Shown one piece after another: positions 46,501 to 51,263 of a stretch of DNA of 64,000 nt. The number at the start of each line of letters is the position of its first letter. Within the stretch, counting starts at the first letter, position 1. This DNA is from Acanthosoma haemorrhoidale (lineage: Eukaryota; Arthropoda; Insecta; Hemiptera; Acanthosomatidae). The stretch is from assembly GCA_930367205.1 (NCBI GenBank), contig OV884009.1, positions 33,427,841 to 33,491,840 of the forward strand, given 5' to 3'. The notes beneath the pieces were generated by a model. The model searched no databases. It worked only from the letters and a program-made list of their open reading frames with translations, and was not told the DNA's origin. A program made the position numbers and the translations under genes.

Positions 46501-47861
46501 GTTCTTTATTTTTGTATGAATTATATATTTATGCAATTAGATCACCAAGAAAAAAAAATACAAAACAGTGAAAACTTCATCATACTTACCATACACATAC
46601 ACTTATAGCAATTGCCCACACATATTTGAACTTGTTTTCTTTCTGTTAAGCCCTTGATTCTGCACAAAGTTTCTTACCATATAGCACAATAAATTTATTG
46701 ATGTTTATGTTGAAAACTTTATTCTCAGCCCAGTCATGTTTTTTTGTGGTGAGCGTTCTCTTGGTTTTGTTAATTTATTCCTCACATTTCTTTTAAAAAA
46801 ACCTTGCCAGCAGTGGAAAAATGGACACTGTCTAAATTTTTGGCCTAATCTATTGAATTTTGCTTCCAAAGATCTTATTTGTTAACTACCTGTTTCTCTA
46901 TATGATTTTCCTTTCTAAAGATTCTTCAATCTCATTTAGTTTGTCCTTTGACTTGCTGAATCAGCCAGTTTCCTTGTTATGTTATTCCCTCACGGACAAA
47001 GTTTGTGGTGCTTAATGGTGGTTTTTTTTTTTTGCCATAAAGATTGTTTATTCTTTCTATAAATTTCTTCAGCAAGAATTCAAGAGTGAACAAGAGGCTG
47101 CAAATATATGACATAATGATTACATCAATACATAGAAAAAAGTATAGTTACCAGGTCTCATAAGAACAGTTACAATATAAATTTATTATGTACAAGTGCT
47201 TACAATGCTACTCGACAGTATGGTGTCGGACCTCTATTCTAGTGTACCGTGTAGTTGAGTAACATCGTAAGCACTTGAGAATCTCCACTTGAGCTGCTTA
47301 AAGGTTTGTACATAATGAATTTATCCTTTAGCTGTGGGTATGAATCCTGAGAAATTGAATTTTACTTAGAGCCATTAAAAAAGAACCCATTGTAACCCTA
47401 ACATTCTACACATAATGAATTTTTACTTAACAAGATACAATGATACAACAATTAAATGGCCAGAAGTCAACAAGTATAAAACTCACAGTAATAAGAACTA
47501 CTGACTATATAAATGTCCTCTAAATATATACAAAATTATCTGCTATTTTTATATTCTGATAATACAAATTTATTTATTTTTAGGATGGGGTGCTCATCAT
47601 AGTAATGCACCATGTCCTTACATAACTGCAGCTGCTGGAATAGGTATGAAGAAATCTGATGTAGATCTCTTTGTTCACCGCTTAGACAAGGTTCTGGCCA
47701 AATTGAAAATTAGATCCGGACCACTGACACCAACATCTGTGGAAGAGTTAGGATCAAGCGGTCGTAGATCAACAGGTAGGGTAGTGAATGGAGAATCAAG
47801 TGAACAAGGTAGCAGTGCCGGTACGTCCCTTGCAAGTAGTAAAGACAGTTTACGAAAGTGA
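10393..47861 (+). CDS. SEPSECS: SepSecS: O-phosphoseryl-tRNA(Sec) selenium transferase, nine coding exons
   Basis: SepSecS is a cytosolic PLP enzyme that converts phosphoserine on tRNA(Sec) to selenocysteine using selenophosphate, the last step of selenocysteine synthesis in eukaryotes. I joined 10393-10506, 19019-19148, 26178-26321, 32298-32456, 36341-36605, 38893-39014, 40842-41027, 44536-44679 and 47584-47861. They total 1542 nt, one uninterrupted frame of 513 codons plus none left over after the stop (human protein 501). The Schiff-base lysine is K284 ([12 protein letters not shown]). R75, the G96-R97-S98 loop, Q105 and R313 match human numbering, so no residue is gained or lost up to there. 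The extra length is a Ser/Gly-rich tail. Exon joins are my inference from splice signals and family similarity; no transcript was available. Confidence 0.95.
10750..10793 (-). mobile_element. tRNA-derived SINE fragment (B-box end)
   Basis: On the minus strand it reads GGATATTGGGGAGCG and then GGTTCAAATCACGAACC. This closely matches the B-box half of the SINE head at 56785-56870, whose strand reads GGATATTGGGGAAGT and then GGTTCAAGTCCAGAACC. The A-box half is absent. Confidence 0.65.
12440..12811 (+). other. Possible RNase H-like retroelement scrap
   Basis: The plus frame 12509-12811 includes [20 protein letters not shown], which resembles the FSDSxxAL motif of RNase H in retroelements. The flanks do not extend the similarity convincingly, and no catalytic set can be traced. 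It may be coincidence. Confidence 0.25.
12895..13215 (-). pseudogene. mariner transposase fragment
   Basis: On the minus strand it reads [10 protein letters not shown], then a piece like [15 protein letters not shown]. That is the layout around the second catalytic aspartate of mariner transposases (Y-QL-R then LVNRKGV-QDNARPH). Beyond it the frame is scrambled. It matches the same region of the better copy at 29.06-29.39 kb. Confidence 0.55.
13999..14193 (-). repeat. copia 3' LTR (195 bp)
   Basis: In plus orientation it runs from TGTTAGATTAAGG to TTGAACACCAACA, so it is TG...CA on either strand. Next to it, at about 14194-14206, the minus strand reads TTGGGAGAGCG, a plausible polypurine tract for plus-strand priming. 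Confidence 0.93.
14299..14954 (-). pseudogene. copia pol C-terminus (connection and RNase H), frameshifted
   Basis: Two frames continue the polyprotein. 14954-14697 contains [12 protein letters not shown] and TRPDLCF, the usual connection motif. About 14690-14299 contains [14 protein letters not shown] and later [11 protein letters not shown], the RNase H motifs. The frame changes at about 14950 and again near 14697, so the ancestral polyprotein is broken at least twice. Confidence 0.9.
14941..17808 (-). CDS. copia gag-pol polyprotein (955 residues, RT deleted internally)
   Basis: Order along the protein: gag (1-225); zinc knuckle C227-C230-H235-C240; aspartic protease DSGA at 287-290; integrase with HRRMGH and C-x2-C near 415-432, then D461, D524 and E560 (spacing D35E); then reverse transcriptase. 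The RT opens normally ([15 protein letters not shown], about 793-807) but jumps within 25 residues to [16 protein letters not shown]. Roughly 90-100 residues usual in copia, covering the fingers and the first catalytic aspartate region, are missing in frame. The second motif VDD (872-874) is intact. Without the deleted part this RT cannot be active, although gag, protease and integrase look whole. Confidence 0.95.
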   Translation of the reverse strand: MTSPGSNVLPFGMFGVEPFDGQNFANWFFRIKLVLEQNEVLHVLTEGPPVDANELKTFKTAYVKARTILIGCMSDNILILIKDKTSAKEIVDTLSKTYERTGMKSVVMAQKSWRKMEYKFEKPLQEFLQEFKTRAAELRMAGGKLENEDVIHQLLGAMPPEFDSVVSAHDILCGSKQTEITLDYVRNTLLAEEERILKKEGSRPHNAFFSKRNQGNAFSNSKNGFICYYCKAQGHTKKYCPKLMNRNKEKAAAVEEDFSFFTSENSKANKEMLLCSEQLTDIVFVIDSGASCHLVQDCFKKFVTNLIDLDMEISVAKAGETIKAVNKGTISCLSDFGDTIRINDVLVCNNLSYNLLSVRKLEEKGCKIIFEESSVKIIFRNKILKGQVFGRLYVIKLKLLLENANVSTMNNELMHRRMGHSSKYPVTMCDICIKGKQTKLPYCNTPEERKPSRPLQVVSSDVSGKISPQTYDGYNYFVTFIDHYSNFCCTYLLRNKFEVFQKFKSFKTMAEVKFGLLIENLRCDRGGEYVPNEFVHFCDSEGIRISDTMPRNPTQNGKAERMNRTILEKARCLLFDSDFKREMWGESIMTATYLINRLPTSTLPNDATPAERWYGFKLDLGKIKIFGCPVYSLIHEEDSNGKHCERSKRLFMAGYCGNGYRLWNPNKRKIEFARNVIFDESRTTDVTNKGQFTNPDTVKIPWVDHETKSKVSQSSDVEQILQPMSEDEDFRSDKNIDTAQKTSRIRKPPKYLEDFVTNFAFDVRSLSASSDLDVPNNYSEAVQDAGWKQAIDEELKSLEDNGTWEVVDCPPDGLKCGDVKVFKLIKALYGLKQSPKAWNDFVNDIFIKIGFSRSQKDPCLYVKGSTFILVWVDDFLLVSESLNDFQSLKSHLIDVRDLTSSEELQFLGIKILRNKNGSIMLSQTTLIQKIISRFNMTDCKPSKIPIQPKLKFDQI
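17919..17933 (-). promoter_or_regulatory. copia primer-binding site for an internal initiator tRNA-Met fragment
   Basis: The plus strand reads GCTGGGCCCATAACC, which is the anticodon arm of eukaryotic initiator tRNA-Met. The minus-strand element RNA is therefore complementary to that arm, not to the tRNA 3' end. Drosophila copia is known to prime from an initiator tRNA-Met half-molecule in this way. The site touches the LTR directly. Confidence 0.9.
17934..18142 (-). repeat. copia 5' LTR (209 bp)
   Basis: Same ends as the 3' LTR, with a short extra segment. It abuts the primer-binding site at 17919-17933. Confidence 0.93.
19019..19148 (+). CDS. SEPSECS: SepSecS coding exon 2 (residues 39-81)
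   Basis: Flanked by TTTTCTTTTAG and GTAAAA. It encodes [15 protein letters not shown] and then [18 protein letters not shown]. This is the most conserved part of the N-terminal region and contains active-site R75. It ends in phase 1. Confidence 0.95.
19205..19290 (-). mobile_element. tRNA-like SINE head
   Basis: On the minus strand it reads AGCTCAGATGGCAGAG (A box) and about 35 bases later GGTTCGAACC (B box). These are the spacing and sequence of an RNA polymerase III internal promoter. The arms do not pair well enough for a functional tRNA, so it is a SINE or tRNA relic. Confidence 0.6.
20150..21580 (+). pseudogene. Decayed Ty1/copia pol (second, distinct element)
   Basis: Plus-strand pieces run in order. 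The end of integrase is [10 protein letters not shown] and [15 protein letters not shown] (20170-20290). The RT start is ENEIWEVV and [13 protein letters not shown] (20470-20600). The RT core is [16 protein letters not shown] (about 20775-20820), with the catalytic IDD intact, then [10 protein letters not shown]. Connection motif [14 protein letters not shown] lies near 21095-21140. RNase H motifs [11 protein letters not shown] and TKRTKHF lie in 21360-21560. Stops and frameshifts are numerous. No LTR or primer site was found, so it is a truncated relic on the opposite strand to the 14-kb copy. Confidence 0.88.
22069..22517 (+). repeat. 5' LTR of the pol-less element
   Basis: Begins GTTGTGATATTAG straight after an (AT)n tract and runs to the primer site at 22518. 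It is repeated with scattered differences and two larger indels at 24494-24928. The exact last base is uncertain because the two copies diverge over the final dozen bases. Confidence 0.85.
22518..22535 (+). promoter_or_regulatory. Primer-binding site, tRNA-Lys-like
   Basis: TGGCGCCCAATGTAAGGA resembles the TGGCGCCCAAC-type site used by gypsy and other elements that prime from a tRNA-Lys. The first ten bases match; the rest is diverged. Confidence 0.7.
22813..23235 (+). pseudogene. Coiled-coil, gag-like frame of the pol-less element
   Basis: From ATG 22813 the frame runs about 140 codons to the TAA after 23232, interrupted by one in-frame TAA at 22870-22872. The product is built of heptad-like repeats: LKQENKQN occurs three times, followed by [20 protein letters not shown], typical of a long coiled coil. 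There is no zinc knuckle. I infer a structural gag-like role from its position after the primer site. The sequence could also be an accessory protein. Confidence 0.6.
23298..23699 (+). CDS. Unknown 133-residue Lys-rich ORF in the pol-less element
   Basis: An intact frame with Lys/Asn-rich ends and a more ordinary middle ([20 protein letters not shown]). I recognise no domain. It lies where the end of gag or the start of pol would be, directly before the tandem repeats. It is the longest uninterrupted frame of the element. Confidence 0.5.
   Translation: MSNKKEKEMEDIKSIKKQNTIKITSNSSETKLVINRDIIRVINNHDKSEIQQFKKSDPVKTLSKFKNTIGEILDWDKFEFKISYHFSGIPFYEFSWNNMKISKRKDFKNNFMDVFNTIEYNYKKRRKRLYLLL
23688..24300 (+). 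repeat. Degenerate tandem repeats, about 140-156 bp unit
   Basis: Copies start near 23770, 23926, 24066 and 24219, with a shorter leading copy near 23690. Each has a block like CCTTATTATAAAATAATG, then TCAATCGGAC, then GTAAAAACTTGAAAATTGAA, then an AT-rich remainder with TATGTTTATTTG. There is no coding potential. The array sits between the last ORF and the 3' LTR. Confidence 0.85.
24494..24928 (+). repeat. 3' LTR of the pol-less element
   Basis: Matches 22069-22517 with an insertion of about 37 bp near 24678-24714 (ending TTCTGTAAGTTAT) and a deletion of about 35 bp relative to the 5' copy. A G/A-rich stretch with GGGACGGA lies just upstream, a possible polypurine tract. Confidence 0.85.
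26178..26321 (+). CDS. SEPSECS: SepSecS coding exon 3 (residues 82-129)
   Basis: Flanked by TTTATTTTACAG and GTTAGC. It encodes [19 protein letters not shown] and VQPKAAGSS, the loop (G96, R97, S98) and Q105 that hold the phosphate of the substrate in the human enzyme. Phase 1 at both ends. Confidence 0.95.
28160..28664 (-). mobile_element. Jockey-clade LINE 3' fragment
   Basis: The minus frame contains [25 protein letters not shown] and LLGHPN. After a frameshift comes [14 protein letters not shown], which is the C-terminal tail pattern of Jockey ORF2. It aligns with the 3' part of the element at 6.45-8.93 kb, which has NAPFY in the same context, so both are one family. It is 5'-truncated, as is common for LINE insertions. 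Confidence 0.8.
29060..29390 (-). pseudogene. mariner transposase C-terminal half
   Basis: Minus-strand pieces read [13 protein letters not shown], then PHTSR, then [16 protein letters not shown] and [17 protein letters not shown]. This is the order from the second catalytic Asp to the C-terminus of mariner transposases. The stretch around the third catalytic Asp (YSPDLAPSDY in the family) is frameshifted, and stops are present. No terminal inverted repeats found. Confidence 0.75.
29445..29792 (+). other. Unassigned 115-codon open frame
   Basis: An intact plus frame without recognised domain, hydrophobic in patches. It could be chance or a piece of an old element. There is no splice context linking it to SepSecS. 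Confidence 0.2.
30630..30960 (+). mobile_element. Possible LINE ORF2 scrap (endonuclease-RT linker)
   Basis: The plus frame from 30815 reads [20 protein letters not shown] and then MDKEVKK. This resembles the linker after LINE endonucleases (VEKxW..FK...EVCG...WWNEEVK). It ends in a run of nine G. Support is one short motif only. Confidence 0.35.
31254..31507 (-). other. Possible exon of an unknown minus-strand gene
   Basis: An 85-residue open frame with ordinary, non-repetitive composition, unlike its AT-rich surroundings. It includes [34 protein letters not shown] and [18 protein letters not shown]. The minus strand has a usable acceptor before it (CTAACTAAAG) and a GTAAAA donor candidate near its end. 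I cannot name the family. It may be an exon of a gene nested in SepSecS intron 3, or a captured or retrocopied fragment. Confidence 0.4.
32298..32456 (+). CDS. SEPSECS: SepSecS coding exon 4 (residues 130-182)
   Basis: Flanked by CTGTTTTAG and GTATTG. It encodes [15 protein letters not shown] and [13 protein letters not shown], part of the PLP-fold large domain. The second piece matches the human [13 protein letters not shown] segment. Phase 1 at both ends. Confidence 0.95.
34040..35930 (-). mobile_element. Decayed LINE with 28-bp triplication
   Basis: Minus-strand order: endonuclease start IGTFNH and NYRINIAAV (about 35910-35820). Endonuclease core [17 protein letters not shown] (about 35560-35510). 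RT start [20 protein letters not shown] (about 35210-35130) with CVNYR. The DQIFTL region is interrupted by tandem copies (34935-35018). Catalytic region [11 protein letters not shown] lies near 34590-34560. Late region KSRILRS and beyond lies below 34360. Numerous stops. It lies in SepSecS intron 4 in antisense. Confidence 0.8.
34935..35018. repeat. 28-bp tandem triplication
   Basis: Three adjacent 28-bp units (34935-34962, 34963-34990, 34991-35018) share GATCTGGTCAACAGAATAC and TACCTGTT. The third differs by one base. It falls in the RT coding part of the LINE, where the family has STxDQIFTL. Confidence 0.97.
36341..36605 (+). CDS. SEPSECS: SepSecS coding exon 5 (residues 183-270)
   Basis: Flanked by AAATTTCAG and GTTAGT. 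It encodes [27 protein letters not shown] and MHLIQEAA, all near-identical to the animal family. The reading frame stays open for about 120 nt past the donor, but similarity stops at 36605 and resumes exactly at exon 6. Ends in phase 2. Confidence 0.95.
36606..38892 (+). other. SepSecS intron 5 (2287 bp)
   Basis: GT-AG, phase 2. It contains the long-TIR MITE at 36809-37384. The rest is AT-rich with nothing recognised. Confidence 0.88.
36809..37384. mobile_element. Long-TIR MITE (576 bp)
   Basis: The first about 90 bases (AGGAGAAGGTATATA, then AAAGAGG-ATGGTCTGCC, then TTATTAGTCTAGGAG) recur in inverted orientation at about 37292-37384, with a few differences. The inner part is non-coding. The flanks (GGTTA on the left, AAACC on the right) do not show a clear duplication, so the superfamily is undecided. 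A TTAA target is possible if one flank has mutated. Confidence 0.85.
38893..39014 (+). CDS. SEPSECS: SepSecS coding exon 6 (residues 271-311), catalytic lysine
   Basis: Flanked by CTTAATTTTCAG and GTAAAG. It encodes [20 protein letters not shown]; the lysine in DKN is residue 284, the PLP Schiff-base position. The exon continues into SGFDKG and stops at the NYPG turn. Ends in phase 1. Confidence 0.95.
39015..40841 (+). other. SepSecS intron 6 (1827 bp)
   Basis: GT-AG, phase 1. AT-rich. I see no mobile element, ORF or structured repeat. Confidence 0.88.
40842..41027 (+). CDS. SEPSECS: SepSecS coding exon 7 (residues 312-373)
   Basis: Flanked by TTTCTTTGTAG and GTGAGT. It encodes [19 protein letters not shown] (with R313), ERKEMFKYL and NNPISM. 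Phase 1 at both ends. Confidence 0.95.
41490..42470 (-). mobile_element. Decayed LINE RT fragment with triplicated catalytic motif
   Basis: The minus strand gives [18 protein letters not shown], then [19 protein letters not shown], then [11 protein letters not shown], where FADD has become FAND. Two further tandem copies of the FADD-encoding segment in other frames follow. Further down [15 protein letters not shown] matches the thumb or connection region. The same family is at 63.26-64.0 kb, where the motif occurs once. Confidence 0.8.
42052..42153. repeat. 34-bp tandem triplication
   Basis: Units 42052-42085, 42086-42119 and 42120-42153 all begin ACTGTACAC and end CGCAGTA or AAGCAGCA. They are about 75-90 percent identical to each other, so the expansion is not recent. 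The unit encodes the YxDD-like motif of the LINE reverse transcriptase on the minus strand. Confidence 0.95.
43250..43260. repeat. C11 homopolymer
   Basis: Eleven consecutive C in SepSecS intron 7. One of seven G or C runs of eight or more in the window. Confidence 0.95.
44536..44679 (+). CDS. SEPSECS: SepSecS coding exon 8 (residues 374-421), GC donor
   Basis: Starts after TTGTTTTAG and encodes [23 protein letters not shown] and YQFEG. The frame and the alignment to the next exon ([12 protein letters not shown] against the family's YTFRGFMSHTNN) require the exon to end at 44679. The intron then starts GCAGGT after AAG, a good GC-type donor. The GT four bases further on would shift the frame into a stop within six codons. 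Confidence 0.92.
44680..47583 (+). other. SepSecS intron 8 (2904 bp), GC-AG type
   Basis: Starts GCAGGT after AAG and ends ATTTTTAG, phase 1. The GC donor is forced by the reading frame. The intron contains an imperfect hairpin at 47193-47277. No mobile element was identified with confidence. Confidence 0.88.
47193..47277. repeat. Imperfect hairpin, 32-nt arms
   Basis: The left arm CAAGTGCTTACAATGCTACT pairs with the right arm, whose complement reads CAAGTGCTTACGATGTTACT. Arms of 32 bases have about seven mismatches around a 21-base loop. The first 11 pairs are perfect. It may be a small fold-back repeat or a microRNA-like stem. Confidence 0.7.
47584..47861 (+). CDS. SEPSECS: SepSecS coding exon 9 (residues 422-513) and stop
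   Basis: Starts after TATTTTTAG. It encodes [20 protein letters not shown] and [13 protein letters not shown], matching the conserved C-terminal part. A low-complexity Ser/Gly-rich tail of about 60 residues follows, poorly conserved in the family, then TGA at 47859-47861. Confidence 0.95.
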
Positions 47862-47928
47862 TTGTTTGTTTAATGTGTTCCAAGCCTATATAATGTGGCA
47901 TTAAGACTTGTGTATAAATACTTTGTTT

Positions 47929-47934
47929 AATAAA
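47929..47934 (+). promoter_or_regulatory. SepSecS polyadenylation signal
   Basis: AATAAA lies 68 bases after the stop codon, in a T-rich context. A mature 3' end near 47950 would exclude the tandem repeats that start at 47961. Alternative signals further right cannot be ruled out. Confidence 0.7.
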
Positions 47935-47960
47935 CTGTATAGGGATGGTATTCTAGGCAT

Positions 47961-48710
47961 AGGACAGTCCATAAATATTTAAAGCAACTTGATTGTTTTG
48001 TTGCCATATTTTTTTAATATGTGAAGCTTAATTGGTGTACCTTATTAATTTGTAGTTATGTATACAATCTTTTGTTGTTTTTTAAATTAAGTTTTAAAAA
48101 TGTGATATTATGTTAATTATTTTCACCTATAATTATTATTAATCAGCAATTGATGATTTGCATTAATGCTTGTAGTGTAAAACATTATTGTGCCATTTTT
48201 TAAATGAAGAAAACTATATATATGTGTATATAAGTGGATATCTTTTTTTCACTTAAAAACATTTTTGTCAAAATATGCTTTTTAACATTTTGGTTTTAGG
48301 AAGAGTTCCTTTTTTTATATTTGTTGTACTCTTTGATTAAAAGAAAAAAACTTTTACCTTGTTAGGAAGTTTGACTCATTTTAATAATGAGTATTGCACT
48401 TTGCATTGCCCATTTATACATCATTTTAGTATTATCCTTTTATAAAAATGAAAGGACAGTTCGGATATATTTAAAGCAACTTGATTGTTTTGTTGCCATC
48501 TTTTTTAAATATGTAAAGCTTAATTGGTGTACCTTATTAATTTGTTGTTATGTATACAATATTTTGTTGTTTTTTAAATTAAGTTTTAAAAATGTGATAT
48601 TATGTTAATTATTTTCACCTATAATTATTATTAATCAGCAATGGATGATTTGCATTAATGCTTGTAATGTAAAACATTATTGTGCCATTTTTTAATTGAA
48701 GAAAAGTTTA

Positions 48711-48760
<50 letters not shown>

Positions 48761-49480
48761 CATGTATGTATATAAGTGGATATCTTTTTTTCACTTTAAA
48801 ACATTTTTGTCAAAATATGCTTTTTTAACATTTTGGTTTTAGGAAGAGTTACTTTTTATATATTTGTTGTACTCTTTGATGAAAAGAAAAAAACTTTTAC
48901 CTTGTTAGGAAGTTTGACTCATTTTAATAATGAGTATTGCACTTTGCATTGCCCATTTATACATCATTTTAGTATTATCCTTTTATAAAAATGAAAGGAC
49001 AGTTCGTATATATTTAAAGCAACTTCATTGTTTTGTTGCCATATTTTTTTAATATGTAAAGCTTAATTGGTGTACCTTATTAATTTGTTGTTATGTATAC
49101 AATCTTTTGTTGTTTTTTAAATTAAGTTTTAAAAATGTGATATTATGTTAATTATTTTCACCTATAATTATTATTAATCAGCAATGGATGATTTGCATTA
49201 ATGCTTGTAATGTAAAACATTATTATGCCATTTTTTTAATGAAGAAAACTATATATATGTGTATATAAGTGGATATCTTTTTTTCACTTTAAGTCATTTT
49301 TGTCAAATTATGCTTTCTTAACATTTTGGTTTTAGGAAGAGTTACTTTTTATATATTTGTTGTACTATTTCATGAAAATAAAAAAACCTTGTTAGTAAGT
49401 TTGACTTATTGTAATAATGAGTATTGCACTTTGCATTGCCCATTTATACGTCATTTTAGTATTCTCGTTTTATAAAAATG
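47961..49480. repeat. Threefold tandem repeat, 485-543 bp unit, just past SepSecS
   Basis: Units begin at 47961, 48453 and 48996 with AGGACAGT and share ATTTAAAGCAACTT, TTGTTGCCAT, GATTTGCATTAATGCTTGTA, TTTTGGTTTTAGGAAGAGTT and GCACTTTGCATTGCCCATTT. They are about 95 percent identical. The second is longer because of a (TA)n expansion at 48719-48757. No convincing coding frame is present. Confidence 0.95.
48719..48757. repeat. (TA)n microsatellite
   Basis: About 19 TA dinucleotides in the middle unit of the triplication. The other two units have only a short TATATATGTGTATA at this point. Confidence 0.95.
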
Positions 49481-49614
49481 AAGCAAAATCATAGTAGTTA
49501 TTGAGTTAATAGCCTTATAGAAAACAATAAGGTAAAAACTACAAAAGCTGACATTCCTTAAATTATAATTATAAAAGAATGTTATTAATTTTAAAAGTGT
49601 TCATTCTATAAGAT

Positions 49615-50490
49615 TGTAAATTTTTAAACAATCGATGGTTGAATAAAGTTTTCCTATACTAAAGAATTTAAATATTTTATACGCAAACTGTTATATGTTC
49701 ATTTAGTGAGATTAATCTAAGGATCTGAAATCAATAAGGGCACCACAGATAACAGCATCTCATACTATTATCTCTTAATAAGTATTAAGTTTTGTTGAAT
49801 TAAAAAAAAAACTTGTTGTTTTCTATGGTTGCCCTTTGAGGTAATCTGTATCTGTTGTCCAAAGAATATAATTATTTAGTACCTATATTTAAGGTTAAAT
49901 AGTGATTTTATTGGAGTAATAATTATATTTTTTAGTTGTTCATTTCTGTATTTTTTCTATATTATTTTTAATAGTGTTTGTACAATTTTAAAAAAAGATT
50001 AAGTGTTCTTGATGGTTATTTTTTAATCTAAATTAAATCAATTTTGTTGTAGATATGAATCAAGGTGATGTGAATAAAATATTAGATTGTAGTATCTATT
50101 TCGACTTGTTTAAAGACCCTGGATTTTTTTCATATAATCCCTGTTAACTATAAATCATTTCTTGAAATAATTTTGAGGATGGGTAAGAATAAAATCAAGC
50201 AGATTTTATGTTTTTTTGGAGTTCATATTTTATTATATCTTTGTAAGTTGGTTTTAATAATTCAATAACTGATTTTTTTAATCTGTAAAGATTTACAATG
50301 GCATTAGAATTAAAAGCATCAAACGATTAAACAATATAAAATAAACATACCTGTAAAGATTAATTAAATTATACGTAATTTACCAGGTATTTTAGTGGAT
50401 AGTCACAACACATAAGCAAACAATAAAAAATAAGTCTTATCTTGAAAGTAACCTTCACACAGCTTGCTAGATCATCAGTTGGAGTTTACA
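49615..50490 (-). repeat. Ty3/gypsy 3' LTR, minus copy
   Basis: On the minus strand it starts TGTAAACTCC right after a G16 polypurine tract. The best far end is TTTACA at 49615-49620, which gives matching TGTAAA/TTTACA termini. From 49640 inward it is the mirror image of the LTR at 52508-53352. Confidence 0.75.
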
Positions 50491-51182
50491 TCTCCCCCCC
50501 CCCCCCCCCGAGATCGGTTTTCCTGGAGGACGAGAAAAGTGACAATTTGCTACTGTGAAAGTAATCTGATATATTCTTCTTTTTTCCACAGCCAACTTCA
50601 TACATAGATGGTGATATCCTAAATGGTCCAGTTCGCACTTTATCAGTCTTCCTTCTGTTCAGTTTGCTTCCGTTTTCAACATATACTTCATCTCCAGCTT
50701 TGAATTTTTGGGTTCTTCGGTTCTTGTCTACTCTCATTTTATTTATTCTAAAACTCTTCATAGAGTTTAGAAATGCTTCATCTCCATCTTTAGCAAGATC
50801 ATTTTGATTTTGAGTATCAATCGGACAAACTAACGGTTGATTTCCGAAAAGTAAGTTTGCTGGCTCAAATTTTGTTGAAGAATGAATTGTCCTATTGTAT
50901 TCTGACACACAATCTTCAGCTATTCTTGACCATGCACGTCTGTCACCGCTATGTATCTTACACCTTATTCGGTTTACTAAAGTCTGGTTTAGCCTCTCGT
51001 TAAGTCCATTAGACTGTGGGAAATCAATACAGGTGAATATCAATTGAATTTTCATCTTCGCTAAGTATATTTTAAGTATTGCAGAATTCAAGGCCGTATA
51101 TTGGTCTGCCAGGATGACATTGATTTTATTTTTCTGCGCAATTGGATCAATAAGTCTTATGAAATCTCCAGCACAGTGACCA
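50486..51182 (-). pseudogene. Ty3/gypsy integrase C-terminal part, minus copy
   Basis: The open frame from 51091 contains FTCIDFPQSNGLNERLNQTL, with the third catalytic Glu, and runs through VYVENGSKLNRRKTDKVRTG, a basic C-terminal segment, to the polypurine tract. It begins in the core: the first catalytic Asp and the zinc finger are absent on this strand because similarity stops at about 51182. Confidence 0.85.
50491..50513 (-). promoter_or_regulatory. gypsy polypurine tract expanded to G16
   Basis: On the minus strand 16 G are followed by AGA and then the LTR start TGTAAAC. The plus copy has only 8 G in the same place (52497-52504), so this tract has changed length. Confidence 0.85.
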
Positions 51183-51263
51183 TAAATAAGTCATTAGAAA
51201 ATCCAGAACAGGCCAAATTTTGGGTGATTTAATTTATTATTTGTCCTAGTTTAATTTTAAAAT

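Noticed and set aside
48387..48608. 73-codon frame in the triplicated unit
   Set aside because: Not preserved in all three units; Phe/Leu/Ile-rich as expected from AT-rich DNA.
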